Below are positions 1-9,540 of a stretch of DNA of 64,000 nucleotides, piece by piece. The DNA is from Sipunculus nudus (lineage: Eukaryota > Annelida > Sipuncula > Golfingiida > Sipunculidae): NCBI GenBank assembly GCA_026874595.1, contig CM049306.1, positions 66,280,019 through 66,344,018 of the forward strand, written 5' to 3'. Made by a program: the position numbers and the translations under genes. The first letter of the stretch is position 1. Every line of letters begins with the position of its first letter. The notes beneath the pieces are model-generated. The model saw only the letters and a program-made list of their open reading frames with translations. It was not told the origin of the DNA and searched no databases.

Positions 1-763
1 ATATACAATGTATACACACAAGTATGTTTATTCTCGTCATATCGTGTTCCATATACAGGTAGGCCTAAACGTCTACAACGTCATGCCGCTGGAAAGCTTC
101 GTATTTACCAAGCGTAAAGATTGTCGTAACAAGTGATTAAAAAAGCAATGACTATTACCAATAATTAGTAGTTCTATCTCCTATGACATTATTCTAATTG
201 TTAAAAATATCAAGCTGGAAAATACGGGACGGATAATTGATCGGACTGGTTACCCAGGTGTGTGCAGTTCAGAACAATCGCCAATGGAAACTATAAATCA
301 TTGCGTGATGAAGCGTTTGGTGGTATAATAACGCAAAACACACGTTAACAGAAATTCTTTACTGATACAGTTCAATTACACTTTGCTGTTCCGCTTGTCC
401 ATTAATGGTACGTGATTTCACAAACGGTCGACATAGGCCGATATATATGTTTCCGAAATTGACAAAACTGCATAATATAAACAAACAATAACAATGGGTT
501 GAGTTGGTGGATTAACAGTGCTTTATTTTGTAAGGTAATAACTGTATAATTCTAATAGTGTTTATGATAGCGTCTAAATGAACAGCGTCCATCTGAACAG
601 CGTTCAGGTGACATGTACCCGTAACACCAGTCAGAGTGAACACATTGAAGCCTAAATTGAGCTTTCAACATTTTATCGAATGCGGTATTTTGCAACAAAA
701 TACGATCAAAGAAACCCTTTTCGTTTTAAGCGACACGGTTCGGTCACCACACAGGTATAGGGT
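1..763. other. AT-rich non-coding stretch, nothing recognised
   Basis: I see no credible exon, RNA gene or repeat family here. The only ORF touching it, from 636, runs straight into the C-run at 821 and has no recognisable domain. Confidence 0.5.
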
Positions 764-840
764 GATTTCGGCCGCCGTCCAGTGGCGGATCCAGAAGGGG
801 AGCTTTGGGGGCTGCTTCAGCCCCCCCCCCCCCCCAACCA
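764..840 (+). repeat. Dispersed-repeat fragment with CGGCCG and C15
   Basis: The stretch joins a TTTCGGCCGCC motif, a GTGGCGGATCCAGAAGGGG motif and a run of 15 C (821-835). The CGGCCG part resembles the minisatellites at 2527 and 10642. The 'GGCGGATCC' part resembles a motif recurring in the satellite units further right. It is probably an end fragment of a dispersed, non-autonomous element. The family is not identified. Confidence 0.45.
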
Positions 841-1943
841 CTGTTATAGGCCTTTTTATCAGAGAAATATGTATATCTATGCGTTATGTCCTTATGTTAT
901 TTGCATTATTTTTATTTATAATTGCCATATAGCATTAAACAAACAACCAATTCAATAACAACAGAAAACTGGAAAAAAAAAAATGGAACTAAAAGAGTGT
1001 GTCTGTGCAATGCCCATATCTATATATATTTTAGAAGAATAAATTGGAATACCCACAATGGATGCAGACATTAACATTTCTATCCAAATTAATTCTACGC
1101 CGTTCACGTAGAATTTTGCAGCTTCTTAAGGCTTCGACATCTTGAACGACATTTTTTCAATTGGCCTTGTTTTTCGAAATACATGCACTCTTGATCGATT
1201 TGAACTGAATGATATTGTATTATCTTTCAGTTAAAACATAGTAAACAGTGTATGTATATGCATAGTCTTTTTTATGATTGCAGAATTAAGCTCTGAAAAC
1301 ATACTGGCTCGTCAAAAATAACATGTTAATGATTAATGATTAAGATTGGGGCTGTATATATCCGTTTGAATTTTCGTAGTCGAACACTTTGTTGGACGTA
1401 TATGGTGAAATGAACTTCTAAATGTGACAGGAAAATTAAATATTATACTCACAGCTTAATTTATGAATATTTCTTATCGATCAGCAATGCAGTTATCGAT
1501 GGTGCATAATATATATACTAGATAACAAATGCTTTATAATACATCTAGACGTACACGCCAGAGATCAAATTTAGCGTAAGCTTTTAAGCTCTATGATATA
1601 GTAACCGCACACAGGGAATTCAAGCTACCGGTTATTCAAAATAATCTCGAATGAGTAAAATCAACTTGAAATTCAGCAGAGTAGTTCGAGTATATAACTC
1701 ATTATAATGGGGTATCGGTTTGCCTCAAATTAATATTTACATAATTCAATGTTGTTTATTACTTTAAAATGTTTACGTTTGCATTTATTTTATGAATGGG
1801 TAAACTTGGTTTTGATATATTAGAGGAATGCTTATAGATGCGTCCTTGCGTGTGCTCGGTTCTAATTTTCCAGTCCTTTGATTTGATCACAAATGATAAT
1901 TGAAAAGGGCATATAGGCTATATGGTGGGGTATATAATTGCTC
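841..1943. other. AT-rich non-coding stretch, nothing recognised
   Basis: No ORF with domain content, no tRNA-like structure and no tandem repeat is evident. Short A and TA runs occur, as expected for AT-rich intergenic DNA. Confidence 0.5.
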
Positions 1944-1973
1944 ACCCTCCCCCCCCCCACACACACACACACT
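1944..1973 (+). repeat. C-run followed by (CA)n microsatellite
   Basis: A poly-C run is followed directly by about seven CA dinucleotides. It is simple sequence. Confidence 0.9.
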
Positions 1974-2364
1974 CAAGGTCTCAAAATATGCGAATACTAA
2001 GAAGATATATGCAAATTTGCAAAAATTTTTGTTCATGTGTATGCACTGGTATTTGTGTAATCTTACCGAACTAAAGAGCAGCTCTCATAAGTTATATACA
2101 TGCATGCGTGTTTTTACAGATTTATATATTCCATCAGCCTGCATTTGTAACACATACTGGAGGTTATCTTAATCAAGAAAATGTTGCTTCTTTATAATAT
2201 ATTGCGCCAAATTATTTAGCTGTTATGCTTTTTGTAATTAACTTAGTATTTCCTGCCTGTCAAGCATTGTACAGGAATATACAACGGATGAGCGAGTTTG
2301 CAAGTACTTCCGAAGTATATTTACATTTACGTTTCATCAAACATTGCCCAGTTTTTACACTCCT

Positions 2365-2368
<4 letters not shown>
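1974..2368. other. AT-rich non-coding stretch
   Basis: Nothing is recognised. Short ORFs here continue into the following TA microsatellite and are low-complexity translations. Confidence 0.5.

Positions 2369-2439
<71 letters not shown>
2369..2439 (+). repeat. (TA)n microsatellite, about 35 copies
   Basis: There are 71 bases of uninterrupted TA alternation. On both strands it creates artificial ORFs reading Tyr-Ile repeats. Confidence 0.98.
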
Positions 2440-2442
<3 letters not shown>

Positions 2443-2484
2443 TTTGCACTTTATCTGTATCAAATTAAAACCAGTTTCTGATTC

Positions 2485-2526
2485 TAGCCCCCCCCCCCGT
2501 TGAAAAATCCTGTATCCACCCCTGCC
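2485..2526 (-). repeat. Dispersed-repeat end with C-run, inverted relative to 764-840
   Basis: On the minus strand this reads GGCAGGGGTGGATACAGGAT and then a G-run. It is a degenerate counterpart of the GTGGCGGATCC plus C-run fragment at 764-840. It abuts the 30-bp minisatellite, as the first fragment also abuts a CGGCCG motif. It may be the edge of a non-autonomous transposon. Confidence 0.45.
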
Positions 2527-2680
2527 GTCGATATCGGCCGCCAGCCTCATCAAGTCGACCATATCGGCCGACAGCGCCCAGCGGGCAACCATTTCGGCCG
2601 CAACCCCGGCGGAGTCAACCATATCAGCTGCGGCTTGGGTGGCGTCACGGTGGCACCATTTCAACCGCCGGAAACCACCG
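2527..2680 (+). repeat. GC-rich 30-bp minisatellite with CGGCCG core (copy A)
   Basis: Three consecutive 30-bp units begin ATATCGGCCG, ATATCGGCCG and ATTTCGGCCG. A longer 37-bp degenerate unit and a partial unit follow. The period is a multiple of three, so the block stays open in several frames and gives decapeptide repeats (for example HIGRQ...N on the plus strand). I read this as a consequence of period length, not proof of coding. Its GC content contrasts sharply with its surroundings. A homologous block lies inverted at 10642-10805. Confidence 0.75.
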
Positions 2681-2685
2681 TTTCT

Positions 2686-2998
2686 TGTTTTATCACACCT
2701 GTACTTCTACCTCCATTAATTTCTACTCGAGCTACTCCCCTACTACTCCAACTATAACCAGTCGAACAAGCAGAGAAACGGCACAGCGCGTTGACCGCCG
2801 GCTTCTTAAAGGCGGGTGCTCTTTAATTGAATACCAGGTCGGGGCTTCCTTGGTTTATCACACCTACACCTTTCCTCCATTAACTTCTACCACGCTACTT
2901 ACCTGCTGATCCAACTATTAGAGTCGAGTACAAATTGAACAAGCAGGGAAACGGCATAGCGCGATGCTTGCCGGCTTATTAGAGGCGGGTGCTTTCGC
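2686..2998 (+). repeat. Imperfect two-copy tandem duplication (~165-173 bp)
   Basis: TTTATCACACCT occurs near 2689 and again near 2853. AACAAGCAG(A/G)GAAACGGCA occurs near 2765 and 2938. Each copy also has a 'CTCCATTAA.TTCTAC' segment and a 'GGCGGGTGCT' end. The copies differ by substitutions and small indels. No function is apparent. Confidence 0.7.
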
Positions 2999-3402
2999 AA
3001 CTGACCATTTTTTTTCACAGCAACAAGTATCACCGAGCAAGTAAGTGAAGTTTTAATGTATGTATTTCAAATGGATTCTATAAATAGCACAGTGTACTGA
3101 TGGACGTACTTTTAAACAAACAATATAATTATGATAAATAATATGATTAACATATAACTATTACTATAACTATATTTATTTCGCGCTTTACAATAATACC
3201 ATATCAACATTAGGATTGAAGTGAAAAGTGAAAAATATAACATGATCAAACCTAATTAATCGTATATATCAGAGGATATATTAAACGTTTATATACTCGT
3301 ACATCTGTACACACGTCATTAGAAATGCGGCAATTATATACACAAACACACGCACATATAACTATATAGGCTATATAGAGAAAGTATGAAAGTATTTATA
3401 TA

Positions 3403-3404
<2 letters not shown>
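2999..3404. other. AT-rich non-coding stretch
   Basis: No gene, RNA or repeat family is recognised. Short TA-rich runs precede the microsatellite that follows. Confidence 0.5.
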
Positions 3405-3474
<70 letters not shown>

Positions 3475-3500
3475 AGGGAAAGAGAGAGATAGAGAGTGAG
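3405..3500 (+). repeat. Compound (TA)n-(GA)n-G microsatellite
   Basis: About 15 TA units pass directly into about 16 GA units, then a G-run interrupted by one A, then more GA. It is simple sequence and purine-rich on the plus strand. Confidence 0.95.
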
Positions 3501-3759
3501 ACAGGTATTAGTAATTTATTTTTTTGGTAGTGCTTGTTAATAAAACTTGAGACGATTTCCTTAAAATACGTTACGACAATTGAAACCTGGTGTAATTGCT
3601 ATCCTTTCATATACATTTGTCAACTAATCTACAGGAAAAAGTAATGTTCTATAATATTCAGTGCAAGTACGTGTGTTGTAATTCCAGATTTTAACTTTCG
3701 CATGTTTCTTATAAATATAGGCCTATTAATCATATTTTGAATAAATATATATTTTTAGC
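3501..3759. other. Unassigned flank before the 330-bp repeat
   Basis: AT-rich sequence with no recognisable gene. It ends near a TTTTAGCTCAGCTGACTG motif that leads into the repeat block. Confidence 0.4.
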
Positions 3760-4690
3760 TCAGCTGACTGTATGTCGTCTGAGTTATAGCGATCACCCTT
3801 TGTCCGTCGTCCGTCCGGCCATCCGGCCGTCTGTCCGTTAACAGGGCACAAATCGTAACCACTGGACCTGGAATCTTCTTACTTTACATCCAGAGAGGAC
3901 CATGAAAATTCTCCTTGGAATTAGGTCTGTGTTACCCATATCCTCCAAGCTTTGGCGCTCCGAAGTACCCCCATGAATAATATAATATTTTATACAAAAG
4001 CATAAGTATCTGAACAAAAAATGCATTGATCAGCATGATTCTTTGCATGGATATTGATCATGGAGTGTTTCATCAGTTTCTGCAGACTGGTGGCGCCACC
4101 TGTATTTTTTTATTTTTTACGATTTTTTTCTCTGTTTTTGAGACCTTAAAAGATGCGGTCATCTGTTAACAGGGCACAAATTGTAAATGCTGGACCTGGA
4201 ATCTTCATACTTTACATCCAGAGAGGACCATGAAAAGTCTCAATGGATACCTGGAATTAGGTCTCTTTTACCCATATTCTTCAAGCTAAGGGGCTCCGAA
4301 GTACCCTCCAGAATAATGAAAAATTTGATAAAAAAGCTCAAGTATCTGAACAAATAATGCATTGATCACCATAATTTATTTTGCATAGATATTGATCATG
4401 GAGTGTTCCATCAGTTTCTGCATACTGGTGGCGCCACCAGTATTTTTCGATTTTTAACTATTTTTTTCTCTATTTTCGAGACCTTAAAAGATGCGCTCAT
4501 TTTTTAACAGGGCACAAATCATAACTGCTACACCTGGCATCTTCTTACTTTACAGCAAAAGAGGACCATGAAAAGTCTCCTTGGAAACCTGGAATTAAGT
4601 CTGTGTTACCCATATTCTTCAAGCTTTGAGGCTCCGAAGTACCCCCCAGAATCTCAAGTATCTGAACAACAAATGCATTGATCACCATAA
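3760..4690 (+). repeat. ~330-bp tandem repeat, left part (about 2.6 units)
   Basis: The segment AACAGGGCACAAAT recurs near 3839, 4168 and 4505, a period of about 330-337 bp. Each unit also contains CCAGAGAGGACCATGAAAA, a 'GCTCCGAAGTACCC' segment, a TTGATCATGGAGTGTT segment, CTGGTGGCGCCACC and a T-rich stretch. CTGGTGGCGCCACCTG contains the 12-base palindrome GGTGGCGCCACC. The array is cut at about 4690 by Ty3/Gypsy sequence and resumes at 9541, so the retroelements lie inside the array. Confidence 0.85.
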
Positions 4691-5581
4691 TTTTTTTGTC
4701 CAGGACGAAGACAGCACTAGCGAATTAACACCTTGTTCTTGTAATCTTTGAAGTGCGGTTTGGATTTCTGGTTTAAGTGCATAAGGTTCTGATCGGGCCT
4801 TTATGAACTTTGGCTGAACATCTGGGTCAACAAACAATACAGTTTTAATGTGTTTTAAACAGCCCAACTTATCTGTGAATAGGTCTGAGTATCTTTCGAA
4901 TATCTGTCTTAACTCCAAGTCATTGTCAGTTATATGACTCATTTTGATATAATGCCAGTCCAACTGTATCTGCGTCAGCCACTGTCGACCAATCAAGGCT
5001 GGACCCGGAGTGTCTACCACATACATTCTCATCTTTTCAAAATGAGTGTGATTGTACTTTACATCAACTGTAATTTTACCACAAGACTTGCAATCACCAA
5101 AGTAACTCTCAAAGACAGCTTCAGTTGGTTCTAATGGCACATCAGAGAAATGATCTGTGTTTAGCCGATATGGCATAGATACACCACAACCTGTATCTAC
5201 CTCTAGCCGAACCTTCTTCCCATTGATTCGCATGACGACCGATATGGGTTCAAGAGTGCCTGCTCTAATGTAGTTAAGGGGCTCAGACTCAGAACTAGAC
5301 TCACTAAACTCACCAACATGTTCTGTGCTGTGTGTTTGGTACCGTTTATATCTCCGGGATCTCCCCCTGTTGGATGTCACATTCCTATATGGCTGTGGCT
5401 TCTGTACCTTAAAGCCTTGAGGGCATCTCTTTTGCAAATGTCCCTTTTCACCACACCGATAGCACGAAGCTTCCTTGAACCGACAACTTCCTTTATCATA
5501 TGAGCCACCATATCTACCACATGGGCCTACAACTGGTGGTGAACGCACCCACTTCCGTGGATTTAGGGGTTGTCGCGGCAA
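4682..5581 (-). pseudogene. Ty3/Gypsy nucleocapsid-protease-RT fragment, truncated
   Basis: The 299-codon frame opens with a degenerate cysteine cluster and a clean CCHC knuckle (CYRCGEKGHLQKRC). The nucleocapsid part would bind the element's RNA. A retropepsin-like segment with LEVDTGCG follows; the aspartate in DTG is the catalytic residue of the family. The frame then reads into the region before RT (VDPDVQPKF...LKPEIQTALQRL) and loses similarity at its last ~15 residues, where the copy is truncated. It is out of frame with the upstream gag segment. It is a dead fragment, and the family assignment is firm. Confidence 0.85.
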
Positions 5582-6197
5582 TGTTGCCCCGCATCTGTGT
5601 TACTTGTCACATAATGAGTGCCTGTTGATCTGACAAAAGCACCAGCACCTTTGGTCAACTCTGCACTAGCCTGGGATGCCGATTCCATAGATAAGCTTAT
5701 GTCTACAGCTTTTTTGAAAGTTAGGTCATGCTCAGCAAATAATCTGTTCAGTTTGACAGGCCACACACAAGGTGATCTCTTAACATGTCCTCCAGGACTT
5801 CCCCATACTCACATGTACTGGCCAACTGCTTAAGCACTGCGAAATACTGCTTAATAGTCTCTCCTGGTTCATGATTTCTTTGATTAAACAGGTATCTCTC
5901 ATGGATAACTAGTCTCTTTGTGGAATAATGATCCGCTAGGGCTTTTATCAAAGCATCGAAAGTCAACTCGCTCGGCTTAGCCAGGGCCACAAGGTTTTTC
6001 AACAGTTTATAAGTCTTAGGACCAACTACAGTCAGTAGCGTGGCTACTTTCTTATCTGTACTCACATTGTTGGCAATAATAAATTGCTCTAGTCGCTCAC
6101 CGTACGACTGCCAGTCCTCTGTGGTCTCCTCAAACGGACCCATGCCTCCGATCTGTGCTCGATCCGCCATTTTGTCTTCAAACTTCAAAGTGCGCAC
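5563..6197 (-). pseudogene. Ty3/Gypsy gag, frameshifted
   Basis: Gag forms the particle that packages element RNA. The first part (6197-5748, 149 codons) has a typical gag opening around DWQSYGERLEQFI and the EPGETIKQYFAVLKQLA segment seen in Ty3/Gypsy capsids. The likely natural start is the internal Met at codon 10 (MADRAQ). Near 5750-5766 the reading shifts to another frame (5766-5563, 67 codons), then shifts again to the nucleocapsid frame near 5570. The two shifts make this copy non-functional. Confidence 0.8.
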
Positions 6198-6286
6198 GTC
6201 TGCCTCTAGATTTTAACACATAACTTCCGTGACAACTGCCAAGTTTCACGTTAAAATGTCCAACAACGTCGTCCGAAATCCCAGAG

Positions 6287-6296
6287 CTCGTCGCCA
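6287..6296 (-). other. Primer binding site, tRNA-Ser(GCU)-like
   Basis: On the minus strand the bases read TGGCGACGAG, two bases after a CA-ending LTR edge. They complement the 3' end of a serine tRNA (...CTCGTCGCCA), as I recall it for the GCU isoacceptor. The match covers ten bases and then breaks. The position fits a Ty3/Gypsy primer site. Confidence 0.6.
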
Positions 6297-6308
6297 CTTG
6301 TTATAGAC

Positions 6309-9140
6309 ATGCACACAAAAAGATGCACGGCAAAGACATTGAAAACTCTGTGCAATCAACTTCACAACAAACTCTCACGTTCTAACAATAAGTTTGATAT
6401 AAGTATACTTCCGGAAGAATGCAAAAAGATTAGAAGAAGACCACGTGGCAGGAGAGGTGGAGTAAGAGTCAGGTTAAGGAGAAGATGCAGTACTAAACCG
6501 TTTGTGCCCACAATAACATTTGGTAACGTCCGTTCACTCAGCTCAAAGATTGACGAACTCCGTGCAAACTGCCGATTTCTTTATCAATATCGAGAGGCTT
6601 GTTGCATTGCATTAACGGAATCATGGCTGAACCAAAATATATCTGACACATTCTTGAACATTCTTTATTTTACCTTATTAAGACAAGACAGAACCCAGGA
6701 CTCTAATAAATCAAGAGGCGGTGATGTAGCTCTTTATATTAATAACAGATGGTGTCAGAATATAACCGTGAAGTCTAGTATATGTTCACCAGACCTTGAA
6801 GCCCTATCAGTGAGCCTACGTCCTTCATACCTACCTAGAGAGTTTACCAATATATCTCTCACAGTTGTTTACATTCCTCCCAGTGCTGATAAAGACATTG
6901 CATCAAAGAAGATACAGGATATTGTTGCCCAATTAGAAGAAAAGAAACCACAAGCTCTGCATATTGTACTCGGAGATATGAACCACTGTGATCTTGATCA
7001 AGCACTACCAAACTACACACAATACGTGAACTGTAACACAAGAGGTCACCAGAAACTGGACTTATTTTACTGTAATATTAAATCTGCTTATAAATGTGTT
7101 CAAGGTCCTCCACTAAAAAATAGTGACCATAATATGATCTATATGCAACCTACTTACAGACGTAAACTTCAAATGCTGAAACCACGTGAAATTAATATTA
7201 AAGTGAACTCAAAGGATGCCTATGAGACCCTACAAACATGTTTTGATCTAACAGACTGGCAAATGTTCATTGACACTTCATATGATTTAGATGAACTTAC
7301 TGAAACTGTGTCTAGTTATATATCATTTTGTGAAGACATGCTGGTACCAACTAAAACCATTAAGATTTACCCTAATAACAAACCTTGGATTAATAGTGAT
7401 CTAAGGAAACTTATTGTATGTAAGCACCAAGCCTTCACAAGCAATTCAGATAACAGATATGACTTACAAAAAGAAACTGATTCTGCCATTGAGAAAGCCA
7501 AACAACATTATAAAAAGAAAGTAGAAAAACTGTTCCATAGCAAGCAATCAAAAGATGCTTGGAAGGGTCTTCAGGAATTAACTGGTATATTTAAAAGCAA
7601 GAAAGAATGCTCACTGCTTGCTGAAAATGGCTATGCTGACAAATTAAATACATTCTATGCACGTTTTGATGAAAGTGACTTCTCAAAAGAAAAAGATGAC
7701 ATTCGGAGCAGTCTGAGAGCAAATTTAGAATCATGTGATGATGGCATCCTTACTGATGTAACTGATGTAAACAAAGTGTTAAGTAAGATTAATGTAAAGA
7801 AAGCCTGTGGACCCGACAAAATCAGTGGCAGATTAATTAAAACCTGTAGAAATAGTTTGTCCTTCATCATACATCACATTTTTCAATTGTCTCTCTCCTT
7901 ATGTAAACTACCAAAATTATGGAAGACCGCAGAAATAATTCCAGTCGCCAAAAATAACTCTCCTAAAATGATGAATGATCTTAGGCCTGTTGCACTAACA
8001 TCTATTCTCGCAAAATCTTTGGAGCGAATAGTTCTTAATAAATTACTTCCAATTGTTAAACCAATGCTAGATCAACATCAGTTTGCATATTCATCCAACA
8101 GATGCACAAGCGACGCAATTGCCACCTTAACTCATTATATTTATCAACACTTAGACAGGGACCCCAGAAATTATGCCAGATCACTTTTCATTGATTATTC
8201 TTCAGCCTTCAATACAATACAGCCACACATTATGATCAATCAGCTCTGTAGATATAACATTCCTTCTTCCTACTGTCTATGGATTCTAGATTTTCTCTCG
8301 GATAGAAGACAACATGTTAGAACAAGCAAAGAAACTTCTTCAGATATAATCATAAATACTGGTGCTCCACAAGGCTGTGTTCTGTCAGCAGTCCTTTTTA
8401 TTCTATATACAAATAATTTGTCTGTGAGCCTTTCAGATTGTAAAATTATCAAATATGCAGACGACACTGTCATTCTAGGCCTGATACACAAGAATGATGA
8501 TTCGCTCTACAGGAAAACCATTCAATATGTGACTGGTTGGTGTGAGGAACACTACCTTCAGTTAAATGTAAAGAAGACTAAAGAAGTAGTCTTTGATTTT
8601 AGGAGATCAAAATCTGTAATTCCCCCAGTTGCTATCAAAAATGAAGATGTTGATATTGTAGAAAATTATAAATACTTAGGATGTATTATTGACAGAAATC
8701 TGAATTGGAAAGAACATGTGTTGAATCAATCCAAGAAAGCAAACAAAAGATTATATTACCTTTATTATCTAAGAAAGCTTAATATTGACAAAACCATAAT
8801 TATCATGTTTTATAATTCAGTAATTTCCAGTGTCCTTACTTATTCACTGGAGTGCTGGTTTACAAATATATCTGATAAGTTAAAGAAACAGTTGAATAAT
8901 ACCAGGAAGAGAAGTAGTAGAATAACTGGTACTTCTCTTGCCACACACCAGGAAATCTGTGAAACCAAAACAATGGCCTTCATATATAAGGTCATGAATG
9001 ACAAAACACATCCCCTATATTCAGAGTTCCGTTTTTTACCATCAGGTAAACGCCTAGATACAATTTTCTGCAGAACAACTCGTTTTAAAAAATCTCTCGT
9101 ACCACACAGTATTAAACTTTTTAACTCACAACCCTCTTAG
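6309..9140 (+). CDS. LINE ORF2: endonuclease and reverse transcriptase
   Basis: The protein nicks target DNA and copies the element's RNA there (target-primed reverse transcription). The 943 codons carry no internal stop. A basic stretch at residues ~40-60 (RRRPRGRRGGVRVRLRRR) precedes the endonuclease. Endonuclease landmarks are GNVRSL (~71), TESWL (~100), GDMNH (~220) and SDHN (~271). RT landmarks are RPVALTSILAKSLER (~560), FIDYSSAFNTI (~626, catalytic Asp), GAPQGCVLS (~683) and YADD (~715, two catalytic Asp). All these residues are present, so the product could be active. The start is the first Met, only two bases after the inferred junction, so the native start could lie in lost sequence. 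It resembles the fish Rex1-type LINE proteins I know. The clade call is less certain than the domain call. Confidence 0.9.
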   Translation: MHTKRCTAKTLKTLCNQLHNKLSRSNNKFDISILPEECKKIRRRPRGRRGGVRVRLRRRCSTKPFVPTITFGNVRSLSSKIDELRANCRFLYQYREACCIALTESWLNQNISDTFLNILYFTLLRQDRTQDSNKSRGGDVALYINNRWCQNITVKSSICSPDLEALSVSLRPSYLPREFTNISLTVVYIPPSADKDIASKKIQDIVAQLEEKKPQALHIVLGDMNHCDLDQALPNYTQYVNCNTRGHQKLDLFYCNIKSAYKCVQGPPLKNSDHNMIYMQPTYRRKLQMLKPREINIKVNSKDAYETLQTCFDLTDWQMFIDTSYDLDELTETVSSYISFCEDMLVPTKTIKIYPNNKPWINSDLRKLIVCKHQAFTSNSDNRYDLQKETDSAIEKAKQHYKKKVEKLFHSKQSKDAWKGLQELTGIFKSKKECSLLAENGYADKLNTFYARFDESDFSKEKDDIRSSLRANLESCDDGILTDVTDVNKVLSKINVKKACGPDKISGRLIKTCRNSLSFIIHHIFQLSLSLCKLPKLWKTAEIIPVAKNNSPKMMNDLRPVALTSILAKSLERIVLNKLLPIVKPMLDQHQFAYSSNRCTSDAIATLTHYIYQHLDRDPRNYARSLFIDYSSAFNTIQPHIMINQLCRYNIPSSYCLWILDFLSDRRQHVRTSKETSSDIIINTGAPQGCVLSAVLFILYTNNLSVSLSDCKIIKYADDTVILGLIHKNDDSLYRKTIQYVTGWCEEHYLQLNVKKTKEVVFDFRRSKSVIPPVAIKNEDVDIVENYKYLGCIIDRNLNWKEHVLNQSKKANKRLYYLYYLRKLNIDKTIIIMFYNSVISSVLTYSLECWFTNISDKLKKQLNNTRKRSSRITGTSLATHQEICETKTMAFIYKVMNDKTHPLYSEFRFLPSGKRLDTIFCRTTRFKKSLVPHSIKLFNSQPS

Positions 9141-9381
9141 AAATTTAATGTTTTGAATTATGTGTTTTACCTGCAGAATTATCTGTTTTATCATTTTTAC
9201 ATGCTTAATTTTACATGCATAGTCAATATGTTATGTGTGATTTTTATGTATTTTTATGTATTATTTTTATGTATTTATCTATCTATTTACTTATTTATTT
9301 TTTTATGTAATGAATTGCAAGTCAATAACAAATTCCTGGAACTGAAGGCTAATAAATGTTATCTTATCTTATCTTATCTTA
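9141..9381 (+). other. LINE 3' UTR and TTATC tail
   Basis: AT-rich sequence with ATGTATTTTT and TATCTATC runs follows the stop codon. An AATAAA lies within GGCTAATAAATG (~9347-9358). TTATC is then repeated about four times before unique sequence begins. The tandem tail marks the 3' end of the LINE. Confidence 0.75.
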
Positions 9382-9540
9382 ATACACGTGTTTAATCCTT
9401 CATGATCAGCACACAACCGCGGTAATATCAGACAGACAGGTACAGTTATATCAATGGTGAAAACATGCTAAAAACTGGTATCGCTTATAACGATAAACCG
9501 TAAAAAGTCCCGCACGTCATACTAATGCAAATATACCACA
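9382..9540 (-). mobile_element. Probable rest of the Ty3/Gypsy 5' LTR, split by the LINE
   Basis: This ~159-bp stretch lies between the LINE tail and the resumption of the ~330-bp repeat. Read on the minus strand it ends GGATTAAACACGTGTATT and would join the 8 bases at 6306-6299 (CTATAACA), giving a plausible CA-ending LTR. On the plus strand its far edge reads ACCACA. The total LTR would be about 167 bp, close to the 205-bp LTRs of the second element. This is inferred from position and ends, because no second LTR copy is left for comparison. Confidence 0.5.

Larger units (their letters stand above)
4690..6306 (-). mobile_element. Truncated Ty3/Gypsy retrotransposon (LTR edge, gag, protease, RT start)
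   Basis: Reading leftward from 6306 the order is: 8 bases that look like an LTR end (6299-6306), a primer binding site, a leader, gag, a CCHC zinc knuckle, an aspartic protease with a DTG motif, and the N-terminal edge of the reverse transcriptase. The copy stops at about 4690, before any RT catalytic residue. RNase H, integrase and the 3' LTR are missing. At least two frameshifts interrupt gag. It cannot move by itself. It interrupts the ~330-bp tandem repeat. A LINE lies immediately beyond its LTR edge. Confidence 0.85.
6307..9381 (+). mobile_element. Non-LTR retrotransposon (LINE), Jockey/CR1-Rex1-like
   Basis: The element has an intact ORF with an apurinic-like endonuclease followed by reverse transcriptase, an AT-rich 3' UTR, and a short tandem tail of TTATC units (about 9359-9380). 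The tail replaces a poly(A), as in CR1/Rex1-type LINEs. No RNase H domain, no ORF1 and almost no 5' UTR are present, so the 5' end may be truncated or lost at the junction. It begins about 8 bp inside what looks like the LTR edge of the Ty3/Gypsy fragment, so it probably inserted into that LTR. No clear target duplication was identified. Confidence 0.85.

Noticed and set aside
636-932. 98-codon ORF near the left edge
   Set aside because: It runs through the C15 homopolymer as a proline stretch and a dispersed-repeat fragment, with no recognisable domain.
2225-2664. ORFs reading Tyr-Ile repeats
   Set aside because: They are direct translations of the (TA)n microsatellite.
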